Of a DNA stretch of 64,000 nucleotides, positions 56,126 to 64,000 are shown in pieces; position 1 is the first letter of the stretch, and each line of letters begins with the position of its first letter. This DNA comes from Flaveria trinervia (Eukaryota > Streptophyta > Magnoliopsida > Asterales > Asteraceae), in contig CM046453.1 of assembly GCA_025506515.1 (NCBI GenBank), positions 46,608,395-46,672,394 on the forward strand, read 5' to 3'. The position numbers were made by a program, and so were the translations under genes. The notes below the pieces were generated by a model. That model was not told where the DNA came from, made no database searches, and saw nothing but the letters and a program-made list of their open reading frames with translations.

Positions 56126-56150
56126 CAGGTTTTGGGGATGAAACCTATAT

Positions 56151-56163
56151 AAGGGGGTGGACT
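56151..56163 (+). other. Polypurine tract of element G
   Basis: AAGGGGGTGGACT directly before the 3' LTR; J has the same on the other strand. Confidence 0.85.
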
Positions 56164-56547
56164 TGTAACACCCGGTTATTCTTTTAAAGTTAGTAAAGAA
56201 AGAATAAAGCGGAGAAAAAGAAAGAAAGCTATTTAAATCAAGTTGAAGGGTTAAAAGAGTCAAAAGGACAAAAATCTTTAAAAGTTGGTGAATAAAAGCG
56301 GTATGGCCACCCACACTCTCCTCACCCATCAACTCTCGGGTTTTTAAAGAGAAAGAGAGACAGAAGGCAAAAACTTCTGATATTTTGAAGAACAGAAAGA
56401 AGAAGGTCGAATTCAAGGTAAGAATTCATGGTTTTTGAGTGTTCTTAACCAGTTTTATCCTCGAGTGTGTGCTTATGTATGTTTGTATGTGTTCCGGTAT
56501 GTGTTTCAAGTGGGTTTCTAGGTGAGAACTTGTAGCCATCAGGTTTT
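56164..56547 (+). repeat. 3' LTR of element G, first piece
   Basis: Starts TGTAACACCCGG and matches 36951-37335; interrupted by K after GTTTT. Confidence 0.92.
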
Positions 56548-57291
56548 TGTAGATGCATATGTTCCAAGTTTATAAGCCTAATGTAAAAGTCTTTCATGTC
56601 TTACACATATATAATGAATAGGTTCCATGAAATATAATTTGTGATTGATGTTTATTAATGTTTATTTATTTCATATTTTTATTGTGTTAAAGTATAATGT
56701 ATATGTATGACCTTATTATATAGGTTTGAGGGTGTTGTGCATGATTCGTAGTCAATAATGATTAAGAAATGTGTTCAACATGGTCAGATGAGTAATCATG
56801 CGAATGGTCCATACATATGGACCATACGCATGAATACATCATTCTTATGGACTAGTCACACGACTGAACCAGGAGACTGGATCAGTCATACGACTGAAAC
56901 ATAAGACTGACTCAGTTGAATGAATGAACCTTTAGTCGTGCGTATGACTCAATCGCATGATTCAGTCGCACGACTGAACCATGCTAATGGTACAGTAGTA
57001 CAAATGGAAGTCGCTAACCTATAATTACCACTTAATTTATAGAAAACATAAGAATTCGAAACACTTGATACTCTTACGAACCCTAGCTGTCAAGAATGTC
57101 CAAGGAAGCCCGTCCAAGTTCATAGATCATTCCTGGTCGATCTCTATACATTCATATCGTTTAGTTTCAGTCATATATTGATCAAGTAATTGTTCTCACT
57201 GATTGGATCACCAATCAAATAGGGTTCCGCACTCTTTGATTCGGTATAAACACAGAATCTGTTAGTATTCCATATGTACATGGTCCTGACA
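56548..57291 (+). repeat. 5' LTR of element K
   Basis: 744 bp, TGTAGATGC...GTCCTGACA. CAGTCGCACGACTG motifs lie at 56777-57005, upstream of a weak TATA-like string (TATAATTA near 57019). Confidence 0.9.
56777..57005. repeat. CAGTCGCACGACTG motif array in 5' LTR of element K
   Basis: About 12 copies of ACTGAACC, CAGTCGYRCGACTGAA and decayed forms. The full word CAGTCGCACGACTG is a near-perfect palindrome. Copies recur in the 3' LTR at 62073-62205. Confidence 0.85.
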
Positions 57292-57293
57292 TG

Positions 57294-57311
57294 TGGTATC
57301 AAAGCTTTGGC
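57294..57311 (+). other. Primer binding site of element K
   Basis: TGGTATCAAAGCTTTGGC, two bases after the LTR; shared with H. Confidence 0.8.
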
Positions 57312-57509
57312 TCTTGATTTTGCATTTGATTCAATTAGAATTGTGTCAAAACTCACATTTTACTTCAAAAGAGTCATCTTTTTGAGTCCACGGGTGTTTT
57401 TCAAAGTTTCCAGGCATTAAAGTTGAAGTTTTTTGTCATACGGCATATTAGGGCTTGTGGGTAAATCGTAATTCGTGTCTTAGTGCCAAAAATTCGATTT
57501 TTCCAAACA

Positions 57510-57745
57510 CAACAGCTTTCAGTCGCACGACTAGCTCATTCGTACGATTGAAATCATTCAAACACTCCATCCGCACGACTAAACTCAGTCGTATCATTCA
57601 TTCGCAACACTGAACAACTTCAGTCCGTTGAGTCCATTTTCCTAGTCCATACGCACAACTGAATCCAATCGCACGATTATATTCATTCGCACTCTTCATT
57701 CGCAAGAGTGATCCATACGCATTTCCATTCGCATGATTGATGTTG
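57510..57745. repeat. CAGTCG / CATTCGCA motif array in leader of element K
   Basis: About 14 copies such as TCAGTCGCACGACT, CATTCGTACGATTGAA, CATCCGCACGACT and CATTCGCAAGAGTG fill the leader up to 30 bp before gag. This is the same arrangement as in element A (motif in LTR and leader). Confidence 0.82.
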
Positions 57746-57775
57746 TCTTGTTCTCAAAGTACAAAGTTCATACAA

Positions 57776-58162
57776 ATGGAAGATCAGTCTTTTGCGTTTA
57801 CTGCCGAGAAGGACTCACGCATCCAGAACCTTCTGCTTCTGGATAATGAGATAGGAAATCACAATAAACTGCCAAAGCTTATAACATTGGATGACTATCC
57901 ATAATGGAAACAGCAGTTCGAGATTTACCTAAATGGAGTGGATCCTAACCTCTGGACTTCTATAGACACTGGTTACACGGTACCAGTAAGCACAAATAAG
58001 TTTCAAGCTTTGCAGATGGTTTTCCTGAGAAGTGAGAGCTTGGATGACATCATCGACAGGTTCTACCATCTGATGAATGACCTGCACACTGATGGTGTAA
58101 CGACGTCTATGGAAGGTAAAGTTTCAAGCTTTGCAGATGGTTTTCCTGAGAAGGGGGATTCA
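57776..58162 (+). pseudogene. gag of element K, N-terminal piece
   Basis: ATG 57776 (MEDQSFAFTAEKDSRIQNLL); a TAA at 57901 sits where DDYP is normally followed by tryptophan; then WKQQFEIYLNGVDPNLWTSID. A 35-bp block (57998-58032) is a copy of 58119-58153 in another frame and replaces a long stretch of gag, so the capsid middle is deleted. The end ESLDDIIDRFYHLMNDLHTDGV is typical. L interrupts it at 58162. Confidence 0.82.
57998..58153. repeat. 35-bp direct repeat in gag of element K
   Basis: 57998-58032 and 58119-58153 are identical (both begin AAGTTTCAAGCTTTGCAG). Offset 121 bp, so the copies are read in different frames. The second copy is the authentic one because its frame continues the Gag family pattern. 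Confidence 0.9.
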
Positions 58163-59111
58163 TGTAAGGCCCCATTCCCGGACACTCATAGCTAGTCAGT
58201 CATTGCACATAAAACATATAATTATATTTAACTTTCATGAAACAATGTAGCGGAACATTAAAAATAACTTTTCATTTCATTATAAATGCTTTTGCGAGTT
58301 AATACAATCATGCATTACACATTTTCATTTGTACGCATTACAATGCAAAAACATTAACAAAAGAATGTCATCCAAAATGCTAAGTAGCCACCCCGCGCCA
58401 TCCTCAGCAATGCTCACCTGCCAACTAGAAAAATGCATAAAAAAGTCAGCGTTACTGAGTGAGTTATTGTTTTAATATAAAACGTATTTTACTTTCTTTA
58501 AATCATACTATACCGTCGTACATGATCACACATCATACGTACACATAGATAATATCATTATTATCCTCATCACCATTCGTTAGTACATTTCACACATCTC
58601 GCACATATCGCACATATCGCACGTATCGCACATAGCGCACGTATCGCACGTATAGTATGTATAGCACGTATCGCACGTATCTCACATATCACATTATCGC
58701 ACATATCACACCTATCGTACGTATCACACATATCGCACATATTGCACCATTCGTATGTGTACTACGATGTGTGATAATGTACGATGGTATAGTATGATTT
58801 AAAACTAGAACTCACTTAGCAATGCTGACTTTTTTTACATTTTTCCAGTTGGCAGGTGAACATTGCTGAGGATGGCGCAGGGCGGTTACTTGGCATTTTG
58901 GATGGCATTCTTTTGTTAATGTTTTTGCATTGTAATGCGAACAAATGAAAATGTATAATGAATGATTGTATTAACTCGCAAAAGCATTTATAATGAAATG
59001 AAAAGTTATTTTTAATGTTCCGTTGCATTGTTTCATGAAAGTTAAATGTAATTATATGTTTTATGTGTAATGATTGACCAGCTGTGAGCGTTTCGGGAAC
59101 GGGGCCATACA
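58163..59111. mobile_element. Element L: palindrome of gypsy LTR ends, TSD ATTCA
   Basis: 949 bp between ATTCA at 58158-58162 and 59112-59116. The left arm (58163 to about 58545) reads as the inverted 3' end of the gypsy LTR (TGTAAGGCCCC...), and the right arm (about 58760-59111) reads the same end forward (...GGGGCCATACA). Arms are alike over about 370 bp with scattered substitutions and a roughly 25-bp gap in the right arm. The loop is a 10-bp minisatellite. It encodes no protein. Both termini are therefore U5-type ends, which a normal LTR is not. Confidence 0.88.
58590..58750. repeat. 10-bp minisatellite in the loop of element L
   Basis: About 16 imperfect units of CACATATCGC or CACGTATCGC. 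It lies exactly at the centre of the palindrome and, like the other arrays, has a CpG in each unit. Confidence 0.88.
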
Positions 59112-59116
59112 ATTCA

Positions 59117-59850
59117 TTGGTGTCCAACCTGAGACAGAATGACATACTTGCTATGTTGGACATAAATGACTACTTCTTAAAGTTAAGGGAGGAGGAACTG
59201 AGGAGAAAGTACAAGTCAAAGAAAGGATCTTACGTTAGAATCCTTCACTCTACAACTCGGTTCCCCATCCAACTGGTTCAGGAGTACCATTTCAAACAAC
59301 TTTTGTGTCCAGTTCCGCAGCTCCTTCCCAATCCACTGATTCAGGACAAGAATCATCTGGGCCATCTTCGACTCAATACATAGTGCCTAAAGCCAATACT
59401 ACGAAGTTGAAGATAGAGAATCTCGGTAATATCACAATGGAGGTTACAAAAGAGCACATGGACCTTCTTGCAGCAGTGGTTCAATCGTATGATGGTCTAG
59501 TTGCTGGGAAAATCGAAAATTTTCATCTTGCAGATGAAGACGACGAGCAGGTTGACATGAAAGAGCTGGAAAGGATGGATATCATGTGGGCTCTAGCAAG
59601 TGTAGCTAGACGAGCCAAAAATTTCGTTAAGAAGATGGAGCAGAATCTAGTACCCACAAAAGAAACAACCTTTGGTTTCGACAAAACCAAGATCACCTGC
59701 TTCAATTGTGGTGAGAAAGGGCATTTTAAACGTGAATGTGTGAAGCCCAAGAAAATGGAAATGGTAACCCATTTCCTACTTTTAACGATCCAGACAAGGA
59801 CATGGTTGGAACTAGTCCTTGAAATAAAGAGACTAAAGCACTAACTGGCC
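59117..59850 (+). pseudogene. gag of element K, second piece with zinc knuckle
   Basis: Continues the frame after L (LVSNLRQNDILAMLDINDYFLKLREEELRRKYKSKKGS), shifts near 59300 to 59305-59844, which contains a serine-rich linker, LGNITMEVTKEHMDLLAAVVQSYDGLVAGKIENFHLADEDDEQVD, MDIMWALASVARRAKNFVKKM and the CCHC knuckle CFNCGEKGHFKREC at about residues 132-145. A frameshift follows the knuckle. Confidence 0.83.
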
Positions 59851-61350
59851 AAGGTGATGAAGGACAAGACTGGTCCTTCCAATTAGTCTCTCCTGGAGAA
59901 TTAAACATTGCCTTTGTCGAAGCATTGGATGATGGATCTACCAGTGAAGGTGAGATTGCAGCTGAGCAAGCGATGTCAGATACAAAAGAAGTTGTGAGCG
60001 TGGTAAACCACTTAGTTGAGGAAGAGCTCAGAGTAACAAGTTCAGAATCTCCAACAACAGAATAGTCTGCCTCTGCATTGATGGCTGATTCAACAGAATC
60101 CACACAGATAAGTATTTTAGATAAATTATTTAATCAACGTGCCTGTTTTGAATGTGAAAAATTTAGGGAAACCATAGATCTAAAATTCGCTAGGTTATTA
60201 GAACACAATGATAACTTAGTAAATGACTTACAATACTGTACTGAAGCTAATCGTATATTAAAACAAAATGAGTGCAGTTTTAAAGAAAAGATAGAACTTC
60301 TGAGTAAACAACTAAGGGAAACCGAGGTTGTTGCCTTAAATCAATCTAATGATATAAAGTTTATTTTAAATTCAATAGAAGAAACCAAAAAGAAGAAAGC
60401 AGTTTTGGAAGTGGAAGTTAATTCTCTAAAACAAAAACTGCATAGTTGGGCTAGTTTTTCTCATATAGTAAGGAACATAGTGAAAGAACGAAACAATGGG
60501 GAAGGTTTGGGATTCAAAGTAGTTCCACCACCACATGAGATCCTTTTGAATGCAAAATATGGATCGGTAAATAACAACCCAACTAAGGATCATGTGGTGT
60601 CTACTCCTCTAGTTAGTGATCCTGATTCCACGGGTGAACCAATGAAATCTGACACTAAACAGAAGGAGGCTACTTTAAAATCAAAAGGCAAGATGCCAGT
60701 TGAGAAATTAGATGATGCATTTAAAAGGGTTAATGTAAGGTCAGGTTCACCAAAGTCTATTTTGGAACCTAAACTTACTAAACCAGTTAACCACAAACGT
60801 GTTAATCATCAAAGTCCAACCAAAGGGCACGTAAGAGATGTTCAAAACGTCAAAACCATTAATTTTGTTAATAAGGGTGAGACATCTAAAAGAGTAGTGA
60901 CTAAACCAAACCAGATCCACCTCACACCTTCACTAAACTCAACATCACATAAAAGTTTTTCTCAGTATGTAGAAGGAAGATCTTGCTACAGTTGTGGAAA
61001 ACGAGGACATATTTCTACTAAATGTCCTTACTATCAGACACCAAGAAAGAAAATTGAACTTTATGATACATAACCAAGTTCTTCTAAAATAAGATCTAAC
61101 ACTCCACCTAAGAGTGTGAGTGAACCAAAAGTTCAAACCATAAGTAAGTCGTCTATTCACCACAAACAGGCCTTACACAAAACTGGCTTATGGAAAGAAA
61201 AATCAAGTCTAGGGTCTGATAGTGAGAATGATAAGAAGAAAGATATATGCTCATCCTCAAAAGGACAATGGGTTGAGTTTATCATGTGTGATTCTCTTGG
61301 GTCACCCAAGCCAGTTAAGGCTTGGGTCCCAAATCTGAATTGACAAGTTT
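59851..61350 (+). pseudogene. gag extension of element K with coiled coil and second zinc knuckle
   Basis: 59851-60077 reads in frame as an acidic linker to a stop at 60064; 60078-61073 is a 331-codon open frame. FNQRACFECEKFRETIDLKF starts a long coiled-coil-like part (LLSKQLRETEVVALNQSNDIKFILNSIEETKKKKAVLEVEVNSLKQKL, residues about 20-125), then a basic linker and a second CCHC, CYSCGKRGHISTKC (about 308-321). It ends before 61116-61343 (KPVKAWVPNLN). The same design, a long gag with two knuckles, is seen in E. Confidence 0.78.
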
Positions 61351-61352
61351 CT

Positions 61353-61862
61353 TTGACTGTGCAGGGTGTCCGCTACAGCACTATCACTAATACCCGGATT
61401 ATTGATAGTCGGGCATCCAGGCACATGATAAGAAATTCGTCCCTCCTTTACAACATCAAACAAATAAAAGAGGGACATGTTTTATTTGTTGGGAACAAAG
61501 GAAGTTACATTAGTGCAGAAGGCAAAATAGGAAACGAGAAAGTAAAGTTTGACAAGGTAAACTACATTCAACAACTTCAGAACAATTTACTTTTAGTCTC
61601 CCAGATCTGTGATAAAGGCTTTAAGGTTGTATTTGACAACAAGAAGTGCTACATGTTGAAGAAGGACTATGTGATTGAGGAGGATAAGGTTCTCATGTCA
61701 GCTTCAAGATATAATGACCTGTATGTCTTGGATCTATCAAAAGCATCCAAAACTGATCACACGATTCAATGCTTCTTGTCAAAGGCAACTGAGAGGGACT
61801 CAGTCTCGTGGCATAGGAGAATGAGGCACATCAATCCTAGTAAGATGAATTACTTGATTTAG
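61353..61862 (+). pseudogene. protease and pre-integrase of element K, damaged
   Basis: 169 codons. The protease active site reads IIDSRASRHM: the usual glycine of DSG is arginine and the following C is A, so it is likely inactive. Then GNKGSYISAEGKIGNEKVKFDKVNYIQQLQNNLLLVSQICDKGF and the GAG-pre-integrase SVSWHRRMRHINPSKMNYL. The integrase never follows. Confidence 0.83.
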
Positions 61863-61904
61863 AATGATCTGGTGAATGGTGTAAATGATCTAGTAAATGG
61901 TGTA
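61863..61904. repeat. 21-bp tandem duplication at pol deletion of element K
   Basis: 61863-61883 and 61884-61904 differ at two positions (AATGATCTGGTGAATGG / AATGATCTAGTAAATGG). It sits exactly at the joint between pre-integrase and the RNase H tail. Confidence 0.8.
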
Positions 61905-61917
61905 AATTAATATGGAT

Positions 61918-62034
61918 TTTCAACACGCCGACCTCTACACAAAAGCATTTGATAAACCAAGGTTGTTATATCTTTTAGAGGTTAATGGCATGAAAAAGAA
62001 AAGTGATGTGATTCAAGAAGATGAAAGTTCGTAG
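61918..62034 (+). pseudogene. RNase H C-terminal remnant of element K
   Basis: Reads ADLYTKAFDKPRLLYLLEVNGM, the last block of copia pol, to a stop at 62034. All of integrase, RT and most of RNase H are missing. Confidence 0.82.
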
Positions 62035-62043
62035 TTCGACTAG

Positions 62044-62493
62044 TGTAGTTATTTTATTTATTATATAAACCAGGAGACTGGATCAGTCGTACGACTGAAA
62101 CATAAGACTGACTCAGTCGCACGACTGAACCTTCAGTCGTGCGTATGACTCAATCGCATGATTCAGTCGCACGACTGAACCATGCTAAAGGTTCAATCGT
62201 ATGAATGGAAGCCCCTAACCTATAAATACCACTTAATTCGTGGAAAAACATAAGAATTCGAAACACTTGATACTCTTACAAACCCTAGCCGTCCAAAACG
62301 TCCAAGGAAGCCTGTCCAAGTTCATAGATCATTTCTCATTGATTTCTATTCGTTCATAACGTTTACTTTCAATTGTATATCAATCGGGTAATTGTTCTCA
62401 CCAATTAGATCTCCAATCAAATAGGATTCCGCACTATCTGATTCGGTATAAACATAGAATCTGTTAGTATTCCATACGTACTTGGTCCTGATA
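62044..62493 (+). repeat. 3' LTR of element K, internally deleted
   Basis: Starts TGTAG and joins within about 25 bp to sequence matching 56859-57291, so about 300 bp of the LTR start are missing. TATAAATA at 62221-62228 is the TATA box candidate. It ends CCTGATA, where the 5' copy has CCTGACA. Confidence 0.85.
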
Positions 62494-64000
62494 GTTTTGA
62501 ATGAAGTCTTACCTGAAGAGACTGCTGAGGTGAGTTCTAGAACCTATATTTTACATGTTTTTAACTGATTTTGGGGCTAGAAATGCATGTATGAATGTTT
62601 TTATAAAAGTGGGTATTGAACCCGTATGTGTATGTGTATGTGTGTGATTCGGGTGGGGTGTGAATTTGGGCTATGTTTGTGTTTGATGTTGTTATAGTTG
62701 TGTTTCTAAGGCTTAGAATGTATAATTTAAGCTTAGAACATGATAGGAGTTGTTGGGGATTGAATTATGATGTTAAGGATGAATTAGACTGCTCATACGC
62801 CGAAACAGTAGCTCATGCGCCCAACAGAATTAACTGCCTAAGTGTCCCATACGCCCGAAACCTCATGCGCCCATATAGTAGTCATGCGCCTACAAATAGG
62901 CCAAATTTGACCAAGTGTTCATGCGCCCAAGATAGCTCATGCGCCTAAGCACTCATACACCTGCATAGTGCTCATGCGCCTAGATATTTGCCCAAAATAG
63001 GCTAAGTGTTGCTCATGCGCCCCAATAGTGCTGATGCGCTAGAAATTTGCCCATGTGCCTAAGTGTTACTCAAGCATCTAAATGGCCATGCGCTTGCATA
63101 GTGCTCATGCGCTTGCATATTGCTCATGCGCCTAAAGACTTAGAAAATTTTCTAACTTTTCAGGGAAAAAGAGAAATGTAGGCTTGACTTGGGAGGTTGC
63201 CAGGGGCTATGTAAGTTGACTTTTTGAAGTCAAAGATGATGTGAAAGGCATAGTATGATGATGTATGATATGATTTGATGTATGGTTGATGCTTATGCAT
63301 AATAGTATGTATGATGTATGTTATGTATGCATGTATGATGGTGCCTTATATAGTGATGTTATATGTTCATGTTGATGTTCCTTTTTATGTACGATTATTT
63401 TCCCGTGGCTTTACGTTGAATGTTCATGAATGAAACGAAAAGTATTATGAAATGTAAAGGGGTAGATAATGAAAAGAGGAACGAGATAAAAAAAATGCAT
63501 GCATTAATGAATTAATGAAAGTAAGAAAGGCTTGGAAGCGTATGTATGGAGGTTCAAACCCAATGAAGGGTGTTAGCTCAACCGTGTGCGGGTTAGCTAC
63601 CCCAGAAGGATGCACACTGGGGCTTGATCCACGTGATTAAGCAAACGTATGGAGGTTCACACCCAAAGAAGGGTGTTAGCTCAATTGTGTGTGGGTTAAT
63701 TACCCCGGAAGGATGCACACTGGGGTTCAATCGTTGTGATTAACCATATGTATGGGACCCTTGCTGCTCACCACAGGTACTTGAGTCAGCTTCGTGCATA
63801 ATGTTCAGTGTCTATGAAAGACCTTAGGCCTAGTACCTGCTTTATGCATGACGGTGGGGTGATGTATATGGCATTGGTCTGAATAAAAGTAAAGATTTAA
63901 TGACGAATGAATGGATGGAACGCATGAATAATGAAGATAATAATAATATTATCTATGTGTATGTATAGTGCATGATCATGTATGATTGTAAAGAACGGTT
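62494..64000 (+). repeat. 3' LTR of element G, second piece, cut by window end
   Basis: Continues at GTTTT (62494-62498, the TSD of K) and matches 37330 to about 38840. It holds the CATGCGCC array (about 62792-63140) and the 102-bp repeats (63540-63755). About 340 bp of the LTR should follow beyond the window. Confidence 0.92.
62792..63140. repeat. CATGCGCC motif array in 3' LTR of element G
   Basis: About 17 copies, aligned with the array at 37635-37975. Some copies keep the CpG that has decayed in the other LTR and the reverse, so the two arrays have aged independently. Confidence 0.85.

Larger units (their letters stand above)
56548..62493 (+). mobile_element. Element K: Ty1/copia derivative lacking pol core, TSD GTTTT
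   Basis: A 5946-bp plus-strand element between GTTTT at 56543-56547 and 62494-62498, in G's 3' LTR. 5' LTR 744 bp, primer site, motif-rich leader, gag split by L, long gag extension, protease, then a jump to the last codons of RNase H, and a shortened 3' LTR. Integrase and RT are gone. Non-autonomous in its present form. Confidence 0.92.
36951..64000 (+). mobile_element. Element G: Ty3/gypsy element, degenerate, host of H and K
   Basis: Plus-strand gypsy element of D's family: 5' LTR, primer site, short leader, partly deleted gag, protease, RT split by H, RNase H, integrase, chromodomain-like tail, PPT, and a 3' LTR split by K and cut by the window end. The left duplication would be GTGTA (36946-36950); the right one is outside. 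Many stops: not functional. Confidence 0.9.

Noticed and set aside
58163..59111. L as two independent truncated gypsy LTRs
   Set aside because: A matching ATTCA on both outer sides and exact rejoining of K's gag frame favour one insertion.
1..64000. tRNA and rRNA genes
   Set aside because: Only short primer-binding complements of tRNA-Met are present; no full cloverleaf or rRNA block was recognised by eye.

Overview
This window is plant nuclear DNA built almost entirely of LTR retrotransposons inserted into one another. The elements are Ty1/copia and Ty3/gypsy with plant-type gag-pol, tRNA-Met-like primer sites, 5-bp target duplications and LTRs of 0.5-2.3 kb. No rRNA, tRNA or intact host gene was seen. 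A eudicot is likely, and Asteraceae is my guess from the style of the proteins (inference only). I name the elements A-L for this report.

Left stack (1-35047). Element D is a minus-strand gypsy chromovirus-type element; only its 5' part lies in the window (gag-protease 10125-11729, LTR 12082-13562 plus 34342-35047). Copia element B (1978-10124, minus) sits in D just 5' of the reverse transcriptase. The end of copia element A (1-1969, minus) abuts B's truncated LTR. Copia element E (13563-34336, minus, TSD CGCAT) sits in D's LTR. E has SIRE-like gag-pol and a long extra 3' ORF. That ORF is interrupted by F, a plus-strand gypsy solo LTR (15567-26073, TSD AGTAT). F is itself interrupted by copia element C (16604-24793, minus, TSD GCGCC), a sister of B. 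The nesting order is D > E > F > C.

Island (35048-36950). About 1.9 kb of non-LTR sequence holds pieces of an intron-containing Ulp1-like (C48) cysteine protease gene. It may be host sequence or cargo of a DNA transposon.

Right stack (36951-64000). Element G is a plus-strand gypsy element of D's family whose 3' LTR runs off the window. Copia element H (40892-53872, plus) split G's reverse transcriptase. H has lost most of pol but keeps gag and a long 3' ORF. That 3' ORF is split by J (46132-51846, minus, TSD CTTGG), a gypsy element with a nearly open pol, a chromodomain-like tail and a large 5' deletion. Copia element K (56548-62493, plus, TSD GTTTT), also without the pol core, sits in G's 3' LTR. 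K's gag is split by L (58163-59111, TSD ATTCA), a palindrome built from two inverted 3' ends of a gypsy LTR.

Most unusual signals. (1) Several families carry their own dispersed, often self-complementary, CpG-containing short motif in LTRs and internal untranslated or even coding DNA: TTTCGCTG in A, CTTCGGAAG in E, TCATCCGCATT in H and D, CAGTCGCACGACTG in K, CATGCGCC in F and G, a mixture in J. In the gypsy LTRs the array occupies one fixed slot while the motif differs, and some motifs are shared between gypsy and copia. (2) Element L looks like a U5-U5 palindrome that integrated with a normal 5-bp duplication. All identifications are by eye from the sequence; no database search was run.
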